Below are positions 16,650 through 24,457 of a stretch of 64,000 nucleotides of DNA, one piece after another (positions within the stretch are counted from its first letter, which is position 1; the number at the start of each line of letters is the position of its first letter). Made by a program: the position numbers and the translations under genes. The stretch covers positions 1-64,000 of the forward strand of contig JAEEQS010000006.1 of assembly GCA_016285455.1 (NCBI GenBank). Direction: 5' to 3'. Under the pieces are notes generated by a model. It saw nothing but the letters and a program-made list of their open reading frames with translations, made no database searches and had not been told where the DNA came from. The stretch comes from Bacteroidales bacterium. GTDB lineage: Bacteria > Bacteroidota > Bacteroidia > Bacteroidales > UBA932.

Positions 16650-17177
16650 ATGTCTACATCTAAAAGTAAATTCTGGTACATACTACTTGCTATTCTTGTT
16701 CTGATAGCGCTTGTTATCCTGTTTTTTGCCTTGCCAGGTCACGACAGGTTCGGAAAAGACCATCCGATTCCAGAAGGTTTGGAATACAGCCTTCCGCTTG
16801 ATTCAACTTCAACGGCGGTAGCAGACAGTTTAGACTCTAGTACATGGCTGGTTCTGTGGAACGGCGTTCAAGGAGGCATTTACAAATATGACTTCTTTTA
16901 TGGCCCTCTGCCGGCTGGAGAGATTTTCCTGCGTTGTTTTGAGGCTAATGACAATGTTCCGCTTTCTGTTGACAGGATTGAAGAACGCAGCAAAGTAGTC
17001 ATAGATTCAACAGCATCCTTTGCTCAGCTGGCAAACAAGCAAGAATTCACCATCTACGAAGGCGAATGGGAAGATTACTATGCCGCCCGTATTGAAGTGT
17101 GGCACAGAGATGCCGCAACCAAGCAGGAGAAAAAGCTTCTGGAGAAGGTTTACCGTGTAGAAGGCTGGATGAGATAA
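16650..17177 (+). CDS. Hypothetical membrane-anchored protein
   Basis: A 175-residue protein not recognised. It has one N-terminal membrane segment (residues ~8-28, FWYILLAILVLIALVILFFAL) and an extracytoplasmic domain with alternating hydrophobic/charged strands, ending KKLLEKVYRVEGWMR. It is divergent from xseA and first in a run of five same-strand envelope genes. Function unknown. Confidence 0.75.
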   Translation: MSTSKSKFWYILLAILVLIALVILFFALPGHDRFGKDHPIPEGLEYSLPLDSTSTAVADSLDSSTWLVLWNGVQGGIYKYDFFYGPLPAGEIFLRCFEANDNVPLSVDRIEERSKVVIDSTASFAQLANKQEFTIYEGEWEDYYAARIEVWHRDAATKQEKKLLEKVYRVEGWMR

Positions 17178-17208
17178 GTTATTTGAACTATTAAATTTTA
17201 ACATTCAT

Positions 17209-18030
17209 ATGAAGAAACTGATTTCCATTTTTGCTCTCATGGCCCTTCCTTTGGCCATCTTGTCTTGCCGCTCAAACAATACAAATAAAGCAGCAGACAA
17301 TGCTGAAGCAGCCTCTGCCAATGAACAGACGGTATCTGTTACCGCAAACGGCGTTGCTTTCAATATGATTTTTGTTGAGGGCGGTACATTTACAATGGGT
17401 GCCACCGCTGAACAGGGTGACGATGCTCTTGACAACGAGAAACCGGCTCATCAGGTCACTCTCTCTAACTATTACATCGCTGAGACTGAGGTTACCCAGG
17501 CTCTGTATGAGGCAGTTATGGAATCTAATCCTTCTGATAAAGAAGGAGCTGACCTGCCTGTTGAAATGATAGATGAAGGAGATTGTGAACTCTTTGTCCA
17601 AAAACTCAGCGAACTGACCGGCCGCAAATTCCGTCTGCCTACAGAGGCCGAGTGGGAATATGCCGCTAGAGGAGGCAAAAAGAGCAAGGGCTTCAAATAT
17701 TCCGGAAGCGACAATGTCGAAGATGTTGCCTGGTGCGGCGACACCGAAGCCGGAACTCACCCTGTTAAAGGCAAGGCTCCAAACGAACTGGGCATTTACG
17801 ACATGAGCGGCAATGTAGATGAATACTGCGCTGATGAATATGCTCCTTACAGGGAAGACGCCCAGACGAACCCTAAGGTGGAAGCAGACGACTCCCCTGG
17901 ACAGGTAACCCGCGGCGGCAACTTCTGCGACGATTCTGCTCCGGACTGCAGGGTATCCAAGCGAGGCTATTGCTCCGGCTATGTATTCGGCAGCCTAGGC
18001 TTCCGCATTGTTATGATTATTGAAAAGTAA
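17209..18030 (+). CDS. Formylglycine-generating-enzyme (SUMF1)-like lipoprotein
   Basis: A 273-residue lipoprotein with signal peptide and lipobox ending AILSC (Cys20). A SUMF1/FGE-sulfatase fold follows: VEGGTFTMGAT, ETEVTQALYEAVM, FRLPTEAEWEYAARGG, then GIYDMSGNVDEYC and GSLGFRIVM at the end. In many family members the motif reads SGNVWEW; here it is SGNVDEY. True FGE activity needs a specific cysteine pair that cannot be confirmed here; many bacterial members of this fold are not FGEs. It lies in a run of envelope genes of unknown function, with no sulfatase nearby. Confidence 0.85.
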   Translation: MKKLISIFALMALPLAILSCRSNNTNKAADNAEAASANEQTVSVTANGVAFNMIFVEGGTFTMGATAEQGDDALDNEKPAHQVTLSNYYIAETEVTQALYEAVMESNPSDKEGADLPVEMIDEGDCELFVQKLSELTGRKFRLPTEAEWEYAARGGKKSKGFKYSGSDNVEDVAWCGDTEAGTHPVKGKAPNELGIYDMSGNVDEYCADEYAPYREDAQTNPKVEADDSPGQVTRGGNFCDDSAPDCRVSKRGYCSGYVFGSLGFRIVMIIEK

Positions 18031-18050
18031 AACGTTAAAAAATAAAGATT

Positions 18051-18617
18051 ATGAAAAAGATTGCTATTTTCTCAATTCTCGCATTTGCAGCCATCGTGAT
18101 GATTTCTGCCTGCAAAGCTAAGCCTGCTGAAACTCCGGAGCCTCCGAAAGAAGTTCCTGTACTCAACATTACTCCTGAGAATCTGGTAGCATTGGTTAAT
18201 GCCGAATGGAATGCTGTACCACAGGACCTGCTCGACGCTATGGGTGTTAAGCCGCTGAATTCTTTCTTTCAAGAGGTAAAAGATGCACAGTGCGATATTC
18301 AACACTACTATTACGGAAATGGCGCTTCTGTTGAACTTGACAAAGACGGCCAGCTCGTCAAGGTAGATTCAGATGATGACAACGGTGTTGTGGTTTATCT
18401 CACAGCCGAGTCTGTAGCTTACGGAACCATCGCTTTCCGCAATGAGTATGAGTATGACCAGTTCATGAAAAAAGCCAATGAAATCAAGGAGGCCAAGGAA
18501 AAGGCCGGCGAAGAGCTTGACATGGAGTTTGAAGGCATAGGCAAGAATACCGAAGGCAATGAGACTGGATACGAAAAAGACAAATGGTACTTTGTAAACT
18601 TCACTTATAACAAATAA
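18051..18617 (+). CDS. Hypothetical lipoprotein
   Basis: A 188-residue protein, unrecognised. Signal peptide with lipobox MISAC (Cys21), a Pro/Glu-rich linker (KPAETPEPPKEVP), then an acidic domain with a Lys/Glu-rich helix (MKKANEIKEAKEKAGEELDM) and a C terminus WYFVNFTYNK. It is 20 bases downstream of the SUMF1-like gene and probably in the same transcript. Confidence 0.75.
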   Translation: MKKIAIFSILAFAAIVMISACKAKPAETPEPPKEVPVLNITPENLVALVNAEWNAVPQDLLDAMGVKPLNSFFQEVKDAQCDIQHYYYGNGASVELDKDGQLVKVDSDDDNGVVVYLTAESVAYGTIAFRNEYEYDQFMKKANEIKEAKEKAGEELDMEFEGIGKNTEGNETGYEKDKWYFVNFTYNK

Positions 18618-18630
18618 TTGAAACATTAAT

Positions 18631-19476
18631 ATGAAAAAGTTTCTTTTGTTGATCGCGGGACTCCTTATGGCTCTGGCTGTAAGTGCCCAGACCTACAACA
18701 ACCCGCGCCAAAGTTCAAATGACAGCAGGGCAAAGGTGGTCAAGGTGGAAAGAACCGCTAATTCCACAATAGTTTACCTGAAGTTTACTGCAAATAACAG
18801 CAATACCAAAAGCTGGCTTGAAGCTTATCCGACACTGACCGACGCAGCTACGGGCAAGAAATACCAGGCGAAAGAAGCAATGAACTTTAATTGGAACGGA
18901 GTTTCTACCGGAACACGCACATATCAAATCAAATTTCCGGCACTGCCTAAGAGCACTACCTCAGTAACTTACAGGGATGCGGGAAATGACGGATGGGTAA
19001 TCAAGAGTATTGCCTTGCCGGTTCAAAAGGCAAACACCAACAGTCAAGGTTCTTCCAATGGATTTCAAAAGACCTACAATAACCCAAGCCAAAAATCAAA
19101 CAACAAGAGTGTAAAAGTGGTAAAAGTCATAAGAACGAATGAATACACCATCGTACACTTCAGCTGTAATTTGGGCAACTATAATGGCTTGAAAATGAAT
19201 ACGGCAAAAATGACGTTAGTTGATGATGACACAGAAACTGTTTATAGAGCAAAAAAGCCGTTGAATTTCAAAAACGAAACAGTCTATCACGGTAATCCGG
19301 TATTTAAAGTTCAATTTCCACCTCTCCCAAAAAATGTTTCTGTTGTGAGATTCAGAGAGAGTTCCAATGACAATAGTTATTTAAGATGGAGTATAACGGT
19401 GCAACTATCACCTATCCATACTCAGCCTAAGAATAACAATAACAACAACAAGACCATCAATATTAATGTGTATTAA
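18631..19476 (+). CDS. Secreted protein with two tandem homologous domains
   Basis: A 281-residue protein with a signal peptide (ends VSAQ, residue 20). Residues ~21-130 and ~147-262 are two copies of one beta-rich domain. Each starts TYNNPxQxSN, continues VVKVxRTxxxTIV, carries a KKYQAKEAMNF / VYRAKKPLNF motif, and ends in FPxLPK...RxxxND. The C terminus is an Asn run and TININVY. No family recognised. Repeat-domain proteins of this kind are often surface or periplasmic binding modules, but there is no direct evidence. It sits in the 16.6-20.1 kb envelope gene run. Confidence 0.75.
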   Translation: MKKFLLLIAGLLMALAVSAQTYNNPRQSSNDSRAKVVKVERTANSTIVYLKFTANNSNTKSWLEAYPTLTDAATGKKYQAKEAMNFNWNGVSTGTRTYQIKFPALPKSTTSVTYRDAGNDGWVIKSIALPVQKANTNSQGSSNGFQKTYNNPSQKSNNKSVKVVKVIRTNEYTIVHFSCNLGNYNGLKMNTAKMTLVDDDTETVYRAKKPLNFKNETVYHGNPVFKVQFPPLPKNVSVVRFRESSNDNSYLRWSITVQLSPIHTQPKNNNNNNKTININVY

Positions 19477-19498
19477 CAAATAATCACTGTTGAATAAC

Positions 19499-20077
19499 AT
19501 GAAAAAGATATTTTTGATGACAATGGGGCTTCTCGTAGCTTTGGCTTCATGCAAGAACAACGAGCCGAAAGACCAGCCAGCTCAGCAGCCTGAAGCAAAT
19601 GCTCCAGACTCAGCTCTGGTTACCGCTGCCGAGAACAACATCCAGGCCCACCAGGAAGATATCCAGATGTTGTGGGATTTAAGCTATGGAAATGACAGGA
19701 AGATTGCCAACTACTATCTTGCCGGCAACGATGTGCTCATCAACACTGAAGACGGCAAGGACGGTTACCTTCTCTATTTTTACAAGGATATTAAAGATGC
19801 CGACAATTTTGACGGAATCCCTGTTACCGAAGGCAATGAAGTGTCATTCCAGGGCAATGCAGTTGTAATTAACGGTTTTGGCCGGACTACTTATTTCGAG
19901 AGGACCGAAAACGAGGGTTTCAAACAGCTCTTTACCGTCGCTGAGAAGGACGGAAAGAAAGTCTTCACCAACGAAGACGGCGAGCCTTACGACGAAAAAG
20001 AAGCTCAGGCTTTCATAGACAAAATAAGCACAGAGACTGTTACAAAGCTTGCCGACATCCTCAACAAGTGGAAATAA
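19499..20077 (+). CDS. Hypothetical lipoprotein
   Basis: A 192-residue protein. Signal peptide MKKIFLMTMGLLVALASC with lipobox Cys18, a Pro/Gln/Ala linker, then an acidic globular domain with AGNDVLINTEDGKDGYLLYF and a C-terminal helix. The ATG at 19499 fits the signal peptide; an in-frame TTG lies 9 bases upstream. It is the last gene of the run and is followed by a terminator. Function unknown. Confidence 0.75.
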   Translation: MKKIFLMTMGLLVALASCKNNEPKDQPAQQPEANAPDSALVTAAENNIQAHQEDIQMLWDLSYGNDRKIANYYLAGNDVLINTEDGKDGYLLYFYKDIKDADNFDGIPVTEGNEVSFQGNAVVINGFGRTTYFERTENEGFKQLFTVAEKDGKKVFTNEDGEPYDEKEAQAFIDKISTETVTKLADILNKWK

Positions 20078-20095
20078 ACCAGCAGAAATTGAAGC

Positions 20096-20140
20096 AAAGA
20101 AAAGACCGATGCTTTTTGACATGCACCGGTCTTTTTCTTT
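20096..20140 (+). terminator. Terminator closing the envelope gene run
   Basis: Arms AAAGACCG (20101-20108) and CGGTCTTT (20127-20134), perfect 8-base pairing extended by A/T pairs, followed by a T-rich tail. It separates the lipoprotein run from engB. Confidence 0.8.
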
Positions 20141-20160
20141 GCAGTGACTGTCAATTTTCT

Positions 20161-20168
20161 TAAATTTG
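20161..20168 (+). promoter_or_regulatory. -7 box of engB
   Basis: TAAATTTG, exact TAnnTTTG match, 19 bases before the engB ATG and just after a terminator. Confidence 0.6.
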
Positions 20169-20187
20169 TGCCCAAACTTGAACAGGT

Positions 20188-20832
20188 ATGAAAATCAAGA
20201 AGGCGGCATTCGCAGGAAGCAGCACCACCTTGAAAGGCCGTCCGGGCAAGAGATTTCCGGAAATAGCCTTCATAGGGCGCTCCAACGTGGGAAAGTCTTC
20301 CCTAATAAACATGCTGTGCCAAGGCGCCGAGAAGATCACCAAGGGCAAGGAGTTGGCCAGAACCAGCTCATCTCCAGGCAAGACAATATCTGTAAATCAT
20401 TTCCTTATCAACGACAGCTGGTATCTTGTAGACCTGCCCGGATACGGCTACGCCAAGATTTCAGGCAAGCAGAGAGAGGAACTGGCCAGGATGAACAACG
20501 AGTTCATCGGAGGGTCTCAGGAGCTGGCCACGCTGTTCGTACTGCTGGACTCCCGCCACACCCTTCAGCAGATAGATCTTGACTTTATTACCTCCCTTGG
20601 TGAAGAAGGTATTCCTTTTTCCATTATCTTTACCAAGGCGGACAAACCCAGAAAAAACGAGCTGCAGAAGAATATAGAGAGCGTAAAGAACACCCTTTCA
20701 GAATATTGGGAGGAACTGCCCCCTATTTTCACAAGTTCCGCCGAGAAAGGAACCGGAAAAGAGGAGATAATTGCACATATGGAACACGTGCTGAACCTAT
20801 TTAAAGCGGCACAAAAGACAGAAAATTATTAA
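20188..20832 (+). CDS. engB: Ribosome biogenesis GTPase EngB (YihA/YsxC)
   Basis: A 214-residue GTPase involved in large-subunit assembly. G1 is GRSNVGKSSL (~30-39), G3 is DLPGYGYAK, G4 is TKADK and G5 SSAEKGTG. Length is normal. It heads a plus-strand run engB - prs - nadE - small membrane protein - der, with short gaps (9-20 bases). Confidence 0.95.
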   Translation: MKIKKAAFAGSSTTLKGRPGKRFPEIAFIGRSNVGKSSLINMLCQGAEKITKGKELARTSSSPGKTISVNHFLINDSWYLVDLPGYGYAKISGKQREELARMNNEFIGGSQELATLFVLLDSRHTLQQIDLDFITSLGEEGIPFSIIFTKADKPRKNELQKNIESVKNTLSEYWEELPPIFTSSAEKGTGKEEIIAHMEHVLNLFKAAQKTENY

Positions 20833-20841
20833 AACAAGAAT

Positions 20842-21786
20842 ATGGAACATCCAATCAAGATTTTCTCAACCAGAAACTCCAGATACCTGGCTGAGCGAAT
20901 TTCAAAATCGCTTAATCTGGAACTTGGCAAATCTGATGTAACCGTCTTCAGCGACGGGGAATTCCAGCCTATCTACCTGGAAAGCGTCAGAGGCGTTGCG
21001 GTGTTTATCGTATGCTCCACCTTCCCGCCAATGGAAAACCTTATGGAACTGCTGCTTATGATAGACGCGGCAAAAAGGGCATCTGCCTACAAAGTTGTAG
21101 CCGTAATGCCTTATTTCGGATGGGCAAGGCAGGACCGCAAAGACCGTCCAAGGGTATCTATCGGGGCAAAGCTGGTGGCAAACCTGCTGGAAGCATCGGG
21201 TTGCGACCGCATAATGACGGCAGACCTCCACGCAGACCAGATACAGGGATTCTTTGACTTTCCGGTTGACCACATATACGCAAGTTCCATATTCCTTCCG
21301 TATCTGAGGAGCCTGAAGCTGGAAAACCTCTCCATAGCATCTCCTGATATGGGAAGCGCCAAGAGAGTTAACGCTTACTCCAGAATCATAGGATGCCCGA
21401 TGATTATCTGCCACAAGAGCAGGGAAAGGGCTAATGTTGTAGGATCTATGACCGCCATCGGAGAAGTGGAAGGCAGAAACATAGTGATTGTAGATGATAT
21501 GGTGGACACTGCAGGAACCCTCTGCAAGGCCGCCAGTATGCTTGTGGACAAGGGCGCAACCAGCGTTAGGGCACTTGCAACCCATCCTGTGCTGTCCGGA
21601 GCCGCCTACGAGCACATAGCATCCTCTCCTCTGGAAGAATTGGTTGTCACCGATACAATTCCGCTCAGAGCCCCTGAAGGAGCAGACACCAGCAAGATAA
21701 AGGTGATATCTGTCGCTGAGCTCTTTGGAGACGTTATAGACAAGGTTTACCGCGACAAATCCTTTGGAAACACTTTGATGTACTAG
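20842..21786 (+). CDS. prs: Ribose-phosphate pyrophosphokinase
   Basis: Makes PRPP from ribose 5-phosphate and ATP. The 314-residue protein has FSDGEFQP, the flexible loop YFGWARQDRKDRPRVSI, the DLHADQIQGFFD motif and the PRPP loop VIVDDMVDTAGTL (~residues 213-225). Family length and motifs are complete. Confidence 0.96.
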   Translation: MEHPIKIFSTRNSRYLAERISKSLNLELGKSDVTVFSDGEFQPIYLESVRGVAVFIVCSTFPPMENLMELLLMIDAAKRASAYKVVAVMPYFGWARQDRKDRPRVSIGAKLVANLLEASGCDRIMTADLHADQIQGFFDFPVDHIYASSIFLPYLRSLKLENLSIASPDMGSAKRVNAYSRIIGCPMIICHKSRERANVVGSMTAIGEVEGRNIVIVDDMVDTAGTLCKAASMLVDKGATSVRALATHPVLSGAAYEHIASSPLEELVVTDTIPLRAPEGADTSKIKVISVAELFGDVIDKVYRDKSFGNTLMY

Positions 21787-21805
21787 ATATTTTGATTCCC
21801 CGATT

Positions 21806-22654
21806 ATGCTGATCCACAAAGAATTCACTGTAGAAGAGATTCGGCGGAAGCTGGGAGACGGCATCCGCGGCTATTTTGAAGGATGCGGTATGCAGAAGGC
21901 CGTGCTGGGTCTTAGCGGCGGAATAGACTCCGCTGTAGTGGCCGCCCTGGCAGTAGAGGCCCTGGGCAAGGAAAATGTCCACGGAATAATGCTTCCGAGC
22001 GACTTTTCCACCCTTCATTCCGTGCAAGACGCTGTGGATTTGGCGGAGAATCTGGGGATAGACTATGAAGTGGTTCCGATTTCCGATATCTACCACAAGT
22101 TTATGAAAACCCTTGAGCCGGTTTTCAAGGAAAGAAAAGAGTGGAGCGTCACCGAGGAAAACCTCCAGGCAAGAATCAGAGGAACCATACTGATGGCTTA
22201 CTCCAACAAGTTTGACGCCCTGGTTCTCAACACCTCCAACAAGAGTGAGCTATGCACCGGCTACGGTACGCTTTACGGAGATCTGGCGGGAGCCATTATG
22301 GTTATTGCTGACCTTTACAAGGGAGACGTTTACGAGCTGGCATACGAGATTAACCGAGAAGAGGAGATAATTCCGGTATCTACCCTGACCAAGGCCCCGA
22401 GCGCCGAGCTCAGGCCGGAACAGAAGGATTCTGACTCCCTTCCGGACTACGAGGTTCTGGATCCGATACTCTACGAAGTAAACGAAGGCGGAAAAACCTT
22501 TGCCCAGCTTCTGGAAGAAGGCTACGACAAGGCCCTTCTGGACAGGATTAGCTCATTGATCGGCAAGTCTGCGTTCAAGATACACCAGATACCTCCGATT
22601 CTGAACATAAGTTCCGCTCCAGTGGTCTACAAGGAGAAGTGCCTTCTCAAATAG
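21806..22654 (+). CDS. nadE: NAD(+) synthase, ammonia-dependent type
   Basis: A 282-residue synthetase that amidates nicotinic acid adenine dinucleotide. The P-loop is LSGGIDSAVVAAL (~residues 34-46), with NTSNKSELCTGYGTLYGD and the TKAPSAELRPEQKDSDSLPDY loop. There is no glutaminase domain, so it uses ammonia. Located between prs and a small membrane protein gene. Confidence 0.94.
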   Translation: MLIHKEFTVEEIRRKLGDGIRGYFEGCGMQKAVLGLSGGIDSAVVAALAVEALGKENVHGIMLPSDFSTLHSVQDAVDLAENLGIDYEVVPISDIYHKFMKTLEPVFKERKEWSVTEENLQARIRGTILMAYSNKFDALVLNTSNKSELCTGYGTLYGDLAGAIMVIADLYKGDVYELAYEINREEEIIPVSTLTKAPSAELRPEQKDSDSLPDYEVLDPILYEVNEGGKTFAQLLEEGYDKALLDRISSLIGKSAFKIHQIPPILNISSAPVVYKEKCLLK

Positions 22655-22660
22655 CACTTT

Positions 22661-22957
22661 ATGAACACATTGTATGTGATACTCCTGTCTGTCCTGATAG
22701 TGGGACTGTGCGTCTTCGGCCTGTGCTTCAACATTATTTTCCGGAAAGACGGGCGCTTCCCCGATTCGGAAGTTGGGCACAACAAGGAACTGCGGAAAAG
22801 AGGAGTGGTCTGCATGCGTGAAGAAGACGAAAGGATTTGGGGCAAGTCCACCCACATTAAAGTGACCGGAAAGAAAGGCCTCAGGAAGATTCATCCAGAC
22901 TCCGAATGTGAGAGCTGCGACGTGTCCTGCCGCCTAAAAGAATTGATTAACAGATAA
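22661..22957 (+). CDS. Small membrane protein with C-terminal cysteine cluster
   Basis: A 98-residue protein. One N-terminal membrane segment (residues ~3-25), then a cytoplasmic basic domain with RKDGRFPDSEVGHNKELRKR. The C terminus is ECESCDVSCRL: three cysteines, spaced as CxxCxxxC, that could bind a metal. I believe similar small proteins occur in other Bacteroidales, but I cannot name a family. It sits 6 bases after nadE and 9 bases before the der ATG. Confidence 0.75.
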   Translation: MNTLYVILLSVLIVGLCVFGLCFNIIFRKDGRFPDSEVGHNKELRKRGVVCMREEDERIWGKSTHIKVTGKKGLRKIHPDSECESCDVSCRLKELINR

Positions 22958-22966
22958 TTGTATAAT

Positions 22967-24280
22967 ATGGGAATAGTAGCTATAGTAGGAAGGCCAAACG
23001 TGGGAAAATCCACGCTGTTCAACCGCCTGGTGGGGCAAAGAAGGGCTATCGTAGATGAAACGGCCGGCGTAACCAGAGACCGCCACTACGGCAAGTGCGA
23101 GTGGTGCGGCAAGACGTTCTCCGTAATAGATACAGGAGGATACACAACCAATTCAGACGACGTATTCGAAAACGAGATAAGGAAGCAGGTTCTCTCAGCC
23201 ATAGACGAGGCAGATGTAATACTTTTCCTCTGCGATGTGGGAACTGGAATCACAGACTACGACCAGTCAATTGCCAAGATGCTTCGCCGATGCGACAAGC
23301 CCGTGATCCTGGCAGTCAACAAGGTAGACTCAGGAGACAAGATCTACGGAACATACGAATTCCACTCGCTGGGACTTGGAGAGCCCATGGTCATTGCCTC
23401 TGCAAGCGGAGGCGGAACAGGAGATCTTCTGGATAAAATCGTTTCCGAGCTGGAAAAAACCGGCGCTCAGGAAAAGAACGAAGACTTTGCAGGACTTCCT
23501 AGAATCACCATAGTGGGCCGCCCGAACGTAGGCAAGTCTTCTATGACCAACGCCCTGCTCGGTGAAGAAAGGAACATAGTCACTCCAGTGGCAGGCACCA
23601 CAAGAGACTCCATAACAACCCGCTATAACAAGTTTGGTTACGACTTCCTGCTGGTAGACACCGCCGGAATGAGAAAGAAGAACAAGGTTACAGAAGACCT
23701 TGAATTCTACTCCGTGATGAGAGCCATCAGGAGCATAGAAAATTCAGACGTGTGCATCCTAATGATAGACGCCACTGAAGGCATCCAGGCGCAAGACCTG
23801 AACATCTTCTACCTGATCCAGAAAAACGGCAAGGGATGCGTGATTGTGGTCAACAAATGGGACCTGGTGGAAAAGGACACGATGACAATGAAAAACTTCA
23901 CTCAGGACATACTTTCCAAGACTGCTCCTTTCACCGATGTTCCGGTTGTTTTCACGTCTGTTATCAACAAGCAGAGAATCCACGATGTTCTGGAAAAAGC
24001 CATGCAGGTTTACCGGAACTATTCCAGAAAGGTGGACTGGAAAGAACTCAACGATGCGCTTATGCCGCAAATAGAAGAGCATCAGCCGCCTATGTACAAA
24101 GGAAAGGAAGTCAAGATAAAATATATCACTCAGCTGCCTACCAAAGTGCCTTCTTTCGCTTTCTTCTGCAACCTCCCGCAATACATCAAAGACCCGTATA
24201 AACGCTTCTTGGAGAACAGGTTACGAGAACGCTTTGATTTTACTGGCTGTCCAATCAACATTTACTTCAAGCAGAAGTAA
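22967..24280 (+). CDS. der: Ribosome biogenesis GTPase Der (EngA)
   Basis: A double-domain GTPase for 50S assembly, 437 residues. First G domain: [14 protein letters not shown] (~8-21), DTGGY, NKVD. Second: [16 protein letters not shown] (~183), [12 protein letters not shown]. The C-terminal KH-like domain ends [16 protein letters not shown]. The ATG at 22967 gives the standard start [11 protein letters not shown]; a TTG upstream would add three residues. Confidence 0.96.
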   Translation: MGIVAIVGRPNVGKSTLFNRLVGQRRAIVDETAGVTRDRHYGKCEWCGKTFSVIDTGGYTTNSDDVFENEIRKQVLSAIDEADVILFLCDVGTGITDYDQSIAKMLRRCDKPVILAVNKVDSGDKIYGTYEFHSLGLGEPMVIASASGGGTGDLLDKIVSELEKTGAQEKNEDFAGLPRITIVGRPNVGKSSMTNALLGEERNIVTPVAGTTRDSITTRYNKFGYDFLLVDTAGMRKKNKVTEDLEFYSVMRAIRSIENSDVCILMIDATEGIQAQDLNIFYLIQKNGKGCVIVVNKWDLVEKDTMTMKNFTQDILSKTAPFTDVPVVFTSVINKQRIHDVLEKAMQVYRNYSRKVDWKELNDALMPQIEEHQPPMYKGKEVKIKYITQLPTKVPSFAFFCNLPQYIKDPYKRFLENRLRERFDFTGCPINIYFKQK

Positions 24281-24323
24281 AGCGCAATCATTTCATTTTT
24301 CAACTAGTTAGAAAAGCGGTTGC

Positions 24324-24354
24324 TGATGCAATCGCAGAGGAAAATGTTGCATCA
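24324..24354. repeat. Inverted repeat upstream of susC
   Basis: Arms TGATGCAA (24324-24331) and TTGCATCA (24347-24354) with a 15-base spacer, in the 177-base gap between der and susC. It is followed by A-runs rather than a T-tract, so an operator or mRNA hairpin is more likely than a terminator. Confidence 0.45.
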
Positions 24355-24414
24355 AAAAGTCAAAAAAAAGTGAAAAAAACACGATTTTTTGTTACTTGTT
24401 TGTTACACTTTTAT

Positions 24415-24422
24415 TAAATTTG
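24415..24422 (+). promoter_or_regulatory. -7 box of the susC/susD operon
   Basis: TAAATTTG, exact match, with several TTG trinucleotides 12-23 bases upstream as -33 candidates. The ATG follows 36 bases later. Confidence 0.6.
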
Positions 24423-24457
24423 TTCAGCAAACCTATTTACTAACTAAAAATTATCCA

